A stretch of DNA of 64,000 nucleotides from a virus, in IMG/VR virus record IMGVR_UViG_3300032770_000001, positions 123,931 to 187,930 of that record; one strand, written 5' to 3'. How positions within the stretch are numbered: the stretch's first letter is position 1; each line of letters begins with the position of its first letter. The translations under genes were made by a program, and so were the position numbers. The notes under the pieces were generated by a model. The model did no database searches and was not told the DNA's origin. It saw only the letters and a program-made list of their open reading frames with translations. Below, one piece after another: positions 29,301 to 36,978 of the stretch.

Positions 29301-31520
29301 TTTTCGGCAAATGTCACCACGGTTCCGGCTGGGTATACGTCCTCTCCTGTTGCAGTCACGGGATATGCGATCCCACAGTTCCAGTACGCTTTGCTGCCAA
29401 TTCAAGTGCCGTTTAACAACCCGCCGACAACTACATTCCCCACCCCGGTCTGGCTCGGATCGTTCGCCCTGACTGATGTTGCTGCTGCGAGCGGTGGAAC
29501 AACTGTTTATACAGGCACGATCACAGGCGGGGGAGCTAATGCTTACGCCGGGTATATCTTCACCGTTGAAGACTTTACCAACAGCCTGAACAATGGCATT
29601 TTTACGTGCGTGGCTTCGACTACCACAACTCTGACCTTGAACAACGTGTTTGGTCAGGCACAGACTTTGCAAACAGCCACAGCGACCAGCAATACGTTGG
29701 TGACCCCTGCTCCGCGTAACTCCGAGATCACTATCACGCCGGGGACGATTACGCAGCCAACCGTGCAGTACCCGGTGCAATACAGTGGCATCACCGATCA
29801 GGACGATGTTGTTTCTTACACGTGGGCTCAACTTTCCGGTACGCCCGTGACGATCCCCCACAATATCGTCGATCAGCCATCGTTGACGTTCTTCACCAAT
29901 GGAGCAAACATCCTCGGCGAGACCCTAGTCTTCCAGATCATAGTCAATGACGGTGTCAACCCGCCTGAGGTAACCCTGTGCTACATTCCGGTCGCGGCAT
30001 ACGTTCCAAGCAATCCGGATACGCTTCAGATTTCTCGTTCTATCTACAGCGGAAACATCTCACAGCGTAACCAGACAGGGACTTGGGGCACGCTCGACAT
30101 TTCCGGGCTATACAACAATCTGAGAACCGTGAAGCGGAACTCGGTCAATGACGGTACAGACCGCTACATCGCAATCTCTTCAGCTTCGGTGCTGGTGTAC
30201 GGCGGTATCAATCCAACTTTGGTGCTGTTGCGCAAGCTGTTCACGCCGAACAACAGTCCGATAATGGACGCAGTTCACACTGAAGACGATTACACACTAG
30301 TGATCGATAATCAGGGTAATCTATTCCGTTACTCCACGGCTCCGATCATCAACACGGACAACCCGGATACTACCATCGTCCTGAGCCGCTATACGACGTT
30401 TGCATTCAACAAGATTTTCTCCACCTTCAGTTACGCCAACCAGCGCATCATCTTGCTTGGTGGGCCGAACGGTCTGATGTTGATGCAGGTGACAAGTGAC
30501 ACCCTTCAGGTCGTTAGCACCTATCTCATCAGCGTCGAAGACAACCTGCTTTACGGTGCAGATAACGTACAGTTCTTCCGCACGGCAGGCGTGGAAAACT
30601 TGCGCACGGGGCAGGTTTTGATCGGATCGGTATTGAACGCCAATGCCAGAGTTACGGCTGTTCGCATTCTAAACAACGCCTTGTTCGTGAACTGCCAGAA
30701 CAATTTCCGTGTCGGCGATGAGGTCACCCTAACGGGACTGACTGGCGCTACTTTCCTCAACAACAGAACGTTCGAAGTCATTGCCTCCACGTCCACAAGT
30801 TTCGAAGCATCCATTCAGCACATCGATTATGGGGCTGGATTGGCACTCACGCAGGTCGCTTCCGCCGTCGGTCCGTCGGCAGTGTACACGGGAACGATTA
30901 CTGGCGGCACTGGAAACGCCTATGCTGGTTATGTTGCAACCGTGGCTGGCTTTACCAACCCACAGAACAACGGCACATTCCCGGTTACGGCTTCCAGCAG
31001 TACAACCCTGACTTTGACGAACGCGGCAGCCGTAGCTGAAACTGCCACGGCGACTGTTGCCTTAAGCATTATGGACACGGGCAACGCGGTAGCCAGCAAC
31101 GACGGCAGCACCTACGAAACCCTGATTGATCTGGCTCACGGGCAGATCATTGGCACGTGGGATGCCTCCAAACTCATCAACCAGTTCGTGAACACGGGTG
31201 AAATCTTGTTTGAGCCGAACAGTGCATATTCTGGGGCTCCAATCGCTCCTGTTCAAAACGCTCCGTCCTCGGTGGTCACGCCCAACGGCACCATCGTTAC
31301 GATCAGTTGGACACAGTTCCGCCCCGATCTGGCAACGGGGTACGTGGTTCTTTATTCAATTGATGGTGTTACCTACCAACCGCTCCAGACGGTCGGGTCC
31401 GGTCAAATCCAGAGCATCAGCGTACAGCTTGCTGGCGGTCAGACTTATGACTTCCAGATTCAGGCTACCTCACTGGATGGACTCTCGCCGCTGTCGAATG
31501 TGCGAAGTATTTCGATCTAA
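26349..31520 (+). CDS. giant repeat-containing structural protein
   Basis: 1723 aa, GTG start after AGGGGAT. Low in Cys/Lys, rich in Thr, Ser, Asn and Val, as in phage fibre, tail or decoration proteins. Repeated modules: type 1 (N-F...V-LNGLTT-TFLNG...) near residues 185, 344 and 1445, and type 2 (GTITGG-NAYAGY...F-NGF) near 1055 and 1513. A PKD-like domain lies near 670-720 (PLTISAAQTSDADSDPIKF) and a fibronectin III domain at the C terminus (VTISWTQF and YDFQIQATSLDGLS). It likely sits on the virion surface or tail and binds host glycans or receptors; exact place unknown. Confidence 0.75.
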   Translation: MITTLDTQSWSKELVTGNAQFIEISGILYVVSNVRADNTFAILQSTPAPPAPGPGAQFTPVAPVAQYTFPVPNTSFDPVVAYDSVTAGGPYLHIIGTQNNPDNPQLNDLVKFTFNINTPNTLTPVILTSASSIRNGYDIITLANGHRVVAVTTVDATMQGAEVPPLFQATITATSLAGAPTQPVLTVTANNTFSQGQLVKLNGLTTSTFLNGQIVQVLAATSTQFTAIFNGSNYGTTGDTGTATPVYSGENLLVFELDTSDNYIANTLQILASSPARSGNTFSSVSLVTPIDTVNNFGNGLNVEVYWEAHPKVFNFTDQLFTINVANRQLVAEITQVAITTNVLTVTANNNFQPTQQVLLNGLTTATFLNGQTVTITSNISGTAFTANFTHADYTQALDTGTATLTSGIPDWDVNPTPLFTFTGRYTDDRLTVTPDSFGNRYLSQTYWTQTNHPEGITGNVVLGTLQAGGSWFFHPILGSPTGGSIIQASLSVAQNGDVNMAYLLQPFDQILPLPPQGTLPSYPLHVATINPTTLQNTDVPGFYNQQLFTWLRSAKGAIDNTSLWAIVGERSQITTVPSEIYTIPASGIVQVVNHSQYWENVSVTYTANNVVLTEVESDPAQTQYQVEPSEGNYVFSLSDAGNQIEISYSYVSSILPVYESLFNVPPIAQMNPPPPSPAIVYRGQPLTISAAQTSDADSDPIKFVWTENFPIPSPLEWSSVTIYGIGDIVDYFGVNYISQIADNQNNNPANLGTSLWLPLNTASLVSVIPSQTGVTASLFIEPGIGGKATTFAVGLAAIDLFPDNVTPRHPALNVTSIQITGSTVTFTVNNTPAGLPVLPLIASEQLMSYSIVLSPPATPTLGTYSSIGASAATYFFIVTYLNSVGETIGSGEATITTLVDQLPQVTSPVANGDAVAYNVYASGVSGFEVLQTPTPIPLGTPWQFPASGYLSGAVLPTASTAAETFLNEQVLLVLASPPPTPTTFSANVTTVPAGYTSSPVAVTGYAIPQFQYALLPIQVPFNNPPTTTFPTPVWLGSFALTDVAAASGGTTVYTGTITGGGANAYAGYIFTVEDFTNSLNNGIFTCVASTTTTLTLNNVFGQAQTLQTATATSNTLVTPAPRNSEITITPGTITQPTVQYPVQYSGITDQDDVVSYTWAQLSGTPVTIPHNIVDQPSLTFFTNGANILGETLVFQIIVNDGVNPPEVTLCYIPVAAYVPSNPDTLQISRSIYSGNISQRNQTGTWGTLDISGLYNNLRTVKRNSVNDGTDRYIAISSASVLVYGGINPTLVLLRKLFTPNNSPIMDAVHTEDDYTLVIDNQGNLFRYSTAPIINTDNPDTTIVLSRYTTFAFNKIFSTFSYANQRIILLGGPNGLMLMQVTSDTLQVVSTYLISVEDNLLYGADNVQFFRTAGVENLRTGQVLIGSVLNANARVTAVRILNNALFVNCQNNFRVGDEVTLTGLTGATFLNNRTFEVIASTSTSFEASIQHIDYGAGLALTQVASAVGPSAVYTGTITGGTGNAYAGYVATVAGFTNPQNNGTFPVTASSSTTLTLTNAAAVAETATATVALSIMDTGNAVASNDGSTYETLIDLAHGQIIGTWDASKLINQFVNTGEILFEPNSAYSGAPIAPVQNAPSSVVTPNGTIVTISWTQFRPDLATGYVVLYSIDGVTYQPLQTVGSGQIQSISVQLAGGQTYDFQIQATSLDGLSPLSNVRSISI

Positions 31521-31547
31521 ATTCGAGTATTTATATTCAGGTGACCT
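31521..31547 (+). promoter_or_regulatory. conserved 5' leader,  first copy
   Basis: ATTCGAGTATTTATATTCAGGTGAC-like leader, nearly the same as the one before ATG 52162. It contains a TATTTA hexamer and an AGG(T/A)GA SD. Confidence 0.5.
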
Positions 31548-32618
31548 ATGGATGGAATGGCTTCCGCATTATCTCAGCAAACTGGCGTCGGCGCTGTAAT
31601 CATCAACAACACAACTGATCTCAGCCGTGCTCTGAAGTTCATTCAGGACGCTCTACCGAACGGGGCGGCATACATCATCGTCCAGTTCGTGGATAAACAA
31701 CTGACTTTCTACCGTTCCGGCAATGAGGGTTACGTGATGTCCAGAGAGTTCGGTATGCACCAGAATCTCGACATCGAAACCTGTGTCTCCCTTGCACATT
31801 TCAAGGATTGTCTCGAAGCGATGACCGGACGGGTCGATGTTAGCTTGGACGACAAGGGCATCCTCACGCTAGTGACCTACACCCAGTCGGCTAGCGCCTC
31901 TACTACATCTTTGGTGCACACCAAGCCGTTGTCCTCGACCGGGTTGACGCAACACAAGACCGGGCTTCCCAAGATCAAGTTCAGCCCGTTGCTTTTCCGT
32001 AACCTTGACGTGAAAGACATCAAGAACGATTTCAAAATCGCGATCAAGGACAATCGAGTCCTACTGTCGCCCAATTCCGGAGAGATTCTATGGACGCCGC
32101 AGTTCCCCATTGATACCAACATTGCTCCGACTGCCAAGTTTTTGCGCATGGTCGCCTCTAACGAGAAGGTCAGTGAGCTTTTCCTGACGGAGCGTGACTA
32201 TTGGGGTGCGGCCATCGGCGACTTTGTGGTCTACATCAAAGGCGTGCCGGACTATCGAAATTCTTTTGCCAATGCCAACGGTCCGTCTAAGGAAATCTGT
32301 CAGTTTACCTCCGAAGCTCTGATGTCCGGGCTCCGTATGGCGAACCTGCGAGCCGGAGACACCGATCTTGTGGATTTCGACCCCAAGGTTGGAATTGTCT
32401 TCCGTGACGCGCAATCAGAAACCCGCACGATTTGTACGCTGGATGCTGTGGAGTTCCCCAAGTTCCGTATCAAGGGGGTACAGACAGCTTTGCTGTACAA
32501 CATGCTCCGACAGACGGAAGACGAGTTGATTGTCCTTTCCGAGATCGAGACGGCAGTTTTGCCGACCTATCGTTTCACACGCGGAAATATCGCGGTAAAC
32601 GTCAAGCTGAGCTACTAA
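31548..32618 (+). CDS. possible DNA sliding-clamp-like protein
   Basis: 356 aa with AGGTGA upstream. Alternating strands and short helices in about three similar parts, such as YIIVQFVDKQLTFYRS, LRMVASNEKVSELFLTERD and LLYNMLRQTEDELIVLSEIET, resemble the three-domain beta-clamp layout, and the length fits (about 360-370 aa). The set of replication genes around it and a clamp loader at 45866 support this. No single decisive motif exists, so it may be another beta-rich protein. Confidence 0.4.
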   Translation: MDGMASALSQQTGVGAVIINNTTDLSRALKFIQDALPNGAAYIIVQFVDKQLTFYRSGNEGYVMSREFGMHQNLDIETCVSLAHFKDCLEAMTGRVDVSLDDKGILTLVTYTQSASASTTSLVHTKPLSSTGLTQHKTGLPKIKFSPLLFRNLDVKDIKNDFKIAIKDNRVLLSPNSGEILWTPQFPIDTNIAPTAKFLRMVASNEKVSELFLTERDYWGAAIGDFVVYIKGVPDYRNSFANANGPSKEICQFTSEALMSGLRMANLRAGDTDLVDFDPKVGIVFRDAQSETRTICTLDAVEFPKFRIKGVQTALLYNMLRQTEDELIVLSEIETAVLPTYRFTRGNIAVNVKLSY

Positions 32619-32647
32619 AAGCCAGTATCTATTGAGAGAGGTCTTTT

Positions 32648-32992
32648 ATGAGCGAAGAAGTAGAGAACATGGATTATGAATTGGAAGGCGACGACGAGAT
32701 CACTTTCGACGATGCCCCTCCGCAAGTGAAGCCATCCCTGTCTCCGGCCCCAAAGCCGAAGGCGGTCAAAGTGGCAGCACCAAAACCAAAGAAAGCGAGA
32801 AAACCCAAAGTGGCAACCAAACCCGCAACTGCAAAGGTCACGAAAAAGCACCGCGTCGAGACGATTGACAACAACAAGCTCGCCGGGTATCTGGACAACC
32901 TCACGAACAACGAAGGTTACGAACTGATCTCCGTGTCCGGGTCGTCCAGCATCATGGGCGCATTCACCGTCGTTTCTGTAAAGAACAGCTAA
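32648..32992 (+). CDS. Lys/Ala/Pro-rich small protein
   Basis: 114 aa; GAGAGG upstream. Acidic start, then a histone-like basic stretch of repeated AxxPKxxK, then a short globular end (LAGYLDNLTNNEGYELISVSG). The basic stretch suggests DNA binding; the role is unknown. Confidence 0.55.
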   Translation: MSEEVENMDYELEGDDEITFDDAPPQVKPSLSPAPKPKAVKVAAPKPKKARKPKVATKPATAKVTKKHRVETIDNNKLAGYLDNLTNNEGYELISVSGSSSIMGAFTVVSVKNS

Positions 32993-33005
32993 CGAAGGGA
33001 CTGCG

Positions 33006-33173
33006 ATGAAAAAGTCGCTGCAAGAAGCGTGCGAAAAATCGTACCGGGATTACTACGCCCCGTATTCGCTCGACGACAACGGCAATCGCGTAGAACCGTC
33101 GCTTCACGCCTGTGAATATGGTTCATGGGAGGCAGCGTTCGAGGCTGGGGTCAAAGCAGCTTCCAAAAAGTAA
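33006..33173 (+). CDS. small hypothetical protein
   Basis: 55 aa; GAAGG upstream. The pattern YRDYYAPYS then YGSWEAAFEAG recurs loosely in the C-terminal part of the protein at 53970. TAATG overlap with the next gene. Confidence 0.55.
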   Translation: MKKSLQEACEKSYRDYYAPYSLDDNGNRVEPSLHACEYGSWEAAFEAGVKAASKK

Positions 33174-33871
33174 TGGATGCAGCACTCGTAGCACGCATCG
33201 GCTCCGTCCGCTCCGGTGTGAATCGAATCGGACAGCAGCTTGCATACGAGACCTCGACCATTACTCGGCTCAATACCCGTATCACAGAACTGGAAGAGGA
33301 AAAGGCCCAGCTTGTTAAAGCAACCGGGCTGATTGATCGTTGTATCCAGATCATATCCGCCAACGGCATTGGCAAGATCGAAAGTATTGTGTCGGATGGA
33401 CTCCGGCGTGTGTTTGACGATCCTACCCTCAGTCTGGTGATAGACAAGAAGTCACAGGCTCGCGGTAACGTTTATCGTCTCTTGGTCAAACAGGGCGACG
33501 GCGAACCGTATGACCCGATGCTGTCGTTTGGCGGCGGCGTGGTTAATGTGGTCGCGTTTCTGCTTCGGCTGATTCTCATCAAACGGTTCAAGCTCGCTAA
33601 ACTGATTGTACTCGACGAACAGTTCAACGGCGTTTCCGCAGATCGTCAACCCGCAGTTTCGGCCCTTCTTCGCACGTTGACGGATAAGTACGGATACACT
33701 ATTCTAGCTGTTACGCACCAGCCGATCTTAGCCGACGCTGCCGACAATGTTTATCAAGTGCTGGTTCGGACGCCGCAGCCGCCGCTCCTCAAAAAGGTTG
33801 AGGGGACAGATTTGGACATGTTGAAGGTGATGCTCCGTGAGCGATCCGCTGCTGAAGAAAATCAAGCTTAA
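33173..33871 (+). CDS. C-terminal half of an SbcC/Rad50/RecN-type ATPase
   Basis: 232 aa. After a short coiled coil (NTRITELEEEKAQL) come the C-terminal ABC motifs: signature-like LSFGGGVVNVVAF (about 121-133), Walker B LIVLDEQF (about 151-158), D-loop NGVSADR and the switch His in LAVTHQP (about 185-191). Walker A and the N-terminal half are absent, and no partner half is adjacent. In this family the two halves form one ATPase that acts on DNA ends. It may pair with a Walker A protein elsewhere in the phage or host. The stop region overlaps the next gene by 35 bases. Confidence 0.7.
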   Translation: MDAALVARIGSVRSGVNRIGQQLAYETSTITRLNTRITELEEEKAQLVKATGLIDRCIQIISANGIGKIESIVSDGLRRVFDDPTLSLVIDKKSQARGNVYRLLVKQGDGEPYDPMLSFGGGVVNVVAFLLRLILIKRFKLAKLIVLDEQFNGVSADRQPAVSALLRTLTDKYGYTILAVTHQPILADAADNVYQVLVRTPQPPLLKKVEGTDLDMLKVMLRERSAAEENQA

Positions 33872-34478
33872 GTCTCCCGAAGAGATCATTGAACGGGCAC
33901 GCGATATCATCTCTCGGCACCGCCGCCGCTTCCTGCAACGCAACTCCCGTCCCTGCCCGGTTAACTGTAAAATGGCCGAGATGATGGGTCGAAAGATCAT
34001 CGGCTGTACGGGTTGTGGTTCTCACGATCCGAATCAATGCCTGAAAGCCGACCAATTTAGTCCCCTTTACACCAAAGAAGAGCTTTTCAAACAATTTGCA
34101 GCCCAACTCCGTGATCCGGGCGTCCTTCTCAGGGAGTACCGGGACGTGGTAGTATTTTTGTGGGTAATGGGGGCTTTCGAAGAAGAGTCGCAGGTGGATG
34201 AAACCATCGTACCCCTCGTGGAGAAAAAGCATGTACAAACCGGAGTTCGACCCGAATTGTCCACCAGCGGCACAACTGGCGGTCATGAAGTTGAAGAACG
34301 AAATTATAACGTGGCGAGTCCTAGCGATCTTGCTGCTTCTCGCCGTCGTGTGTCTGATGGCTCTTCAGGTGATTCAGGACAGAACTATAACCGGACAGAG
34401 AGCCCTGATACGTCTTCAACAGCAGGACAGCGCCGACCTTGGGGCGTGCAAGGTCGCTCTCGCTCAGCAGCAAAATAA
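33837..34478 (+). CDS. Cys-containing protein with doubtful 3' end
   Basis: 213 aa, GTG start. Residues 1-120 look real: a basic helix, then CPVNC, CTGCGSHD and QCLK forming a zinc site, then a helix-rich part. The remaining third is low-complexity Ser/Arg/Gly and overlaps by 248 bases a convincing membrane protein in another frame. A lost stop or a true long overlap are both possible. Confidence 0.5.
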   Translation: MSDPLLKKIKLKSPEEIIERARDIISRHRRRFLQRNSRPCPVNCKMAEMMGRKIIGCTGCGSHDPNQCLKADQFSPLYTKEELFKQFAAQLRDPGVLLREYRDVVVFLWVMGAFEEESQVDETIVPLVEKKHVQTGVRPELSTSGTTGGHEVEERNYNVASPSDLAASRRRVSDGSSGDSGQNYNRTESPDTSSTAGQRRPWGVQGRSRSAAK

Positions 34479-34485
34479 GAAATGA
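34231..34485 (+). CDS. single-pass membrane protein
   Basis: 84 aa; GGAG before ATG 34231. A cytosolic start, one transmembrane helix (VLAILLLLAVVCLMALQVI, about residues 31-49) and a polar helical tail rich in Gln. The layout resembles an inner-membrane spanin subunit, but its neighbours are replication genes. The stop overlaps the next start. Confidence 0.6.
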   Translation: MYKPEFDPNCPPAAQLAVMKLKNEIITWRVLAILLLLAVVCLMALQVIQDRTITGQRALIRLQQQDSADLGACKVALAQQQNKK

Positions 34486-35228
34486 GAACTCAATACGACG
34501 TGCCGACAGTCTTGTCGCTGGTGGACGAGAAGTTCGCCGATGCAACTGCTCGCGGCAAGACCTTCACCAAGTTCTCGGTAACGAAAGACAAGATTGTCGA
34601 ACTGCGTGGTTGGCAACAGACCCTTGATTTGTTTGAGAAGCATTTCGATCAAGTCCTGACTGACCTTAAGATCGTTTACGTTCCTCGGCAAATCCCTCCC
34701 GGTCCGATGGTAATCTTCCCCATCCGAGATGTGGATGGTGAATACAAGTACGCTCAAACCAAACCGCTCGAAGGCAGTGAGTTCTTCCATCCGGAGAAGA
34801 AATATTACTACATCGGTCGCGAACCTATCGGCCCTCGTTGGTTGGGCAACGATCCGGCAACGATCAAACTCATCCTGCAAAAACGTGTCGTCATCGTGGT
34901 GGAGGGTCCGTTTGACTTCCTCGCGGCTCGATTACTCTGCCCGAATGCGCCGATTATGAGCCCTCTGACCAAAACTCTCGGCCCGAAACACATCGCCTAT
35001 CTGCGGATGCTTGGAGTCAAAGAGGTCGTGTTCATGTACGACAGTGAGGTCAGCGGCAAGGGGCAGGGAGCCGCCAAGTACCAATCCAAGCAACTTCAGG
35101 ATTTGCCATACATGAAGACCAGCATTCTCCGTATCGCAGGCGGCGGCGATCCTTCCAAAGTTCTGCAATCCCCCCTCTACGCAAAGCAACTAAAAAAGCA
35201 AATAGATACTTGTCTTTTCGGTCGCTAA
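34482..35228 (+). CDS. TOPRIM-domain (DnaG-like catalytic) protein
   Basis: 248 aa. A probable primase-specific N-terminal region (IFPIRDVDGEYKY, matching the PVRDxxG part of DnaG RNA-polymerase domains) is followed by TOPRIM: VVIVVEGPFDFLAA with the key Glu, VVFMYDSEVSGKGQGA in place of D-x-D, and GGGDPSKVL. It lacks a CHC2 zinc finger, which is supplied by the protein at 17273. Together they look like a primase in two pieces. The site normally written D-x-D reads YDSE here, a possible variation. Confidence 0.75.
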   Translation: MRTQYDVPTVLSLVDEKFADATARGKTFTKFSVTKDKIVELRGWQQTLDLFEKHFDQVLTDLKIVYVPRQIPPGPMVIFPIRDVDGEYKYAQTKPLEGSEFFHPEKKYYYIGREPIGPRWLGNDPATIKLILQKRVVIVVEGPFDFLAARLLCPNAPIMSPLTKTLGPKHIAYLRMLGVKEVVFMYDSEVSGKGQGAAKYQSKQLQDLPYMKTSILRIAGGGDPSKVLQSPLYAKQLKKQIDTCLFGR

Positions 35229-35230
35229 GG

Positions 35231-35236
35231 TATTAA
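35231..35236 (+). promoter_or_regulatory. -10-like TATTAA, leaderless start
   Basis: AAGGTATTAA ends six bases before GTG 35243. The ATG two bases earlier is followed by TGA, so GTG is the real start. Confidence 0.5.
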
Positions 35237-35242
35237 GCTTAT

Positions 35243-35554
35243 GTGAGCGACTTTGATGAAGTTTTTCGTGTAAACAAGGAAATTCGAGAAGACCCCAACC
35301 GCCCTTATTTCACGGGCACGTTCGATCTTCAAGACGAAATCTCTTGTGAACTGGCTCTATTCGAAGCCGACCAGATGGTCGATTCGTATCTGGAGAAGTT
35401 CCGCACACGCTTCAAAGACCCAAAGATGTTCGAAGACCTTTGTCAGGTTTACCGGAAGAAATTCCGCACGAACCTCAGAGAATTCCAACGTCAATCACGG
35501 GAGATTATCGATCAGTATGGCTACCACAAAGAAGACGAGGACGGCAACGTCTAA
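35243..35554 (+). CDS. helical hypothetical protein
   Basis: 103 aa, GTG start with no SD, predicted leaderless. Mostly amphipathic helices with many Asp, Glu, Arg and Phe (LEKFRTRFKDPKMFEDL). It overlaps the next gene by 38 bases. No family recognised. Confidence 0.6.
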   Translation: MSDFDEVFRVNKEIREDPNRPYFTGTFDLQDEISCELALFEADQMVDSYLEKFRTRFKDPKMFEDLCQVYRKKFRTNLREFQRQSREIIDQYGYHKEDEDGNV

Positions 35555-35807
35555 AGCCGAAGGTATGTTCGCGGCGGACTGTCAGGACATTCCAGACCGT
35601 CATCCGCTCGAAGGTGTCGCGTCGTTTCTGCGTGCTCAGCAACCCGCGTATCTACGCTGGGAGCCGAAGACGAAGTTCGAAGAGGTCGCCAAATCGATCA
35701 TCATCCGGGCGCAAGCGGGGTTGCTCACTGACAACGTGGGGGCTCTAGCGGATTACATTCAGAGAGAATTACGTTGTCACAGAAAGCACGTTAAGAGAGG
35801 AGGCTAA
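35517..35807 (+). CDS. hypothetical protein
   Basis: 96 aa from ATG 35517 with GGGAG upstream. Basic N terminus, then helical (FEEVAKSIIIRAQAGLL) and a basic end. One base separates its stop from the next start. Unknown function. Confidence 0.55.
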   Translation: MATTKKTRTATSKAEGMFAADCQDIPDRHPLEGVASFLRAQQPAYLRWEPKTKFEEVAKSIIIRAQAGLLTDNVGALADYIQRELRCHRKHVKRGG

Positions 35808-35808
35808 C

Positions 35809-36978
35809 ATGGGCGTTGATACTCACAAAGTAGAAGTCGTTCCCGTAGTGCTGGAACCACATCCAGACCCGGAGACGACCGCACTGTCCGTGGTGAAGAT
35901 TTACAACTTCACCGTGGTCGTTCGCACTGAAGACTGGAAGGGAGTGGAGCGAGCCGCGTATGTGCAGCCCGACTCTATCCTTCCCGACAAGCCGGAGTTC
36001 CGTTTCCTGAAGATTACCGGGAACATCAAGCGTGAACTTGATGCTCTTGAGGGACTCACCGGGCCGGAGGCCGACGCACAGCGTGCGGCTCTTGAAGCCA
36101 AGATCGATATGAACACCAAGTATCTGTGCATTACGGTGCGCAAGCTTCGTGGTGTCATGTCGATGGGGATGTTGCTGCCGCTGCCTCCGGGATATGAGAA
36201 CGCGGAGTACGGCACCGATCTGGCTGATGTGCTCGGCATCACGCATTACGAGCCGCCAACTGAAGAGGAGCAGGTCAAGTCCCGCCGTCACGCAGGTGAC
36301 GATGTCGGACCGCCTCCTCCGTCCTGCATCTACGCTCCGTCTTATGACGTGGAGTCTGCGTACAAGTACGCTTCTCTGTTCGAGCCGGGTGAGATGGTCT
36401 ACGTATCGGAGAAAATCGACGGGCAGAACGCTCGTTTCGTGGCAACCGATGCTGACAACGAATGGCGTCGTGAAGAGACTCCGGGTGGACAGGTAAGCTC
36501 TGTTCGCGATATCACTCTCTACGCTGGTAGCCGCAACGAGTGGAAAAAGAAGGAAGGCGGCTCCAACTGGTGGAGAGTGCAGGAGCAGAACGAGTGGATT
36601 CCACGCTGGTGCTACGACAATCAGGATCGCGTCATGTACGGCGAGACCTTTGGTTGGGTAGCCAAATTGAAGTACGGCGCTAAGCAGGGACAGTTGTTCT
36701 TCCGCGCCTTTGACGTGTTGGACGGAACGGAATACTGGGACGCGGAGAAGTTCATCGCTGAGTTCCACGAATCCCTCCGTGCCCCTTCACTCGGCATCAT
36801 GCCGTTCGATTGGGAAAAGCTCGTCAAACTGGCGGACGGTCCGTCCCTTATTCCGGGGGCGAACAATATTAGGGAAGGGATTGTAATTAAACCTGTTAAA
36901 GAGCGTCGTCATTACAAACTCGGACGTGTTTTTGTCAAACTGGTGAGCAATGCCTATCTCGAACAGTCCAGCCGCTAA
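35809..36978 (+). CDS. RNA ligase, DraRnl (Rnl5)-like
   Basis: 389 aa; AGGAGG before ATG 35809. The N-terminal ~140 residues resemble the OB domain of Deinococcus DraRnl: EPHPDPETTALSVVKI, AAYVQPDSILPDK and RKLRGVMSMGMLLPLP. The catalytic part has motif I at about K202 (SEKIDGQNARF), III (RVMYGETFG), IIIa (FFRAFDVLDG), IV (REGIVIKPV) and V (RVFVKLVS). Rnl5 enzymes seal nicked RNA or RNA/DNA hybrids in an ATP-dependent way. It is the second RNA ligase of the window. The end overlaps an HNH gene by 29 bases. Confidence 0.88.
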   Translation: MGVDTHKVEVVPVVLEPHPDPETTALSVVKIYNFTVVVRTEDWKGVERAAYVQPDSILPDKPEFRFLKITGNIKRELDALEGLTGPEADAQRAALEAKIDMNTKYLCITVRKLRGVMSMGMLLPLPPGYENAEYGTDLADVLGITHYEPPTEEEQVKSRRHAGDDVGPPPPSCIYAPSYDVESAYKYASLFEPGEMVYVSEKIDGQNARFVATDADNEWRREETPGGQVSSVRDITLYAGSRNEWKKKEGGSNWWRVQEQNEWIPRWCYDNQDRVMYGETFGWVAKLKYGAKQGQLFFRAFDVLDGTEYWDAEKFIAEFHESLRAPSLGIMPFDWEKLVKLADGPSLIPGANNIREGIVIKPVKERRHYKLGRVFVKLVSNAYLEQSSR

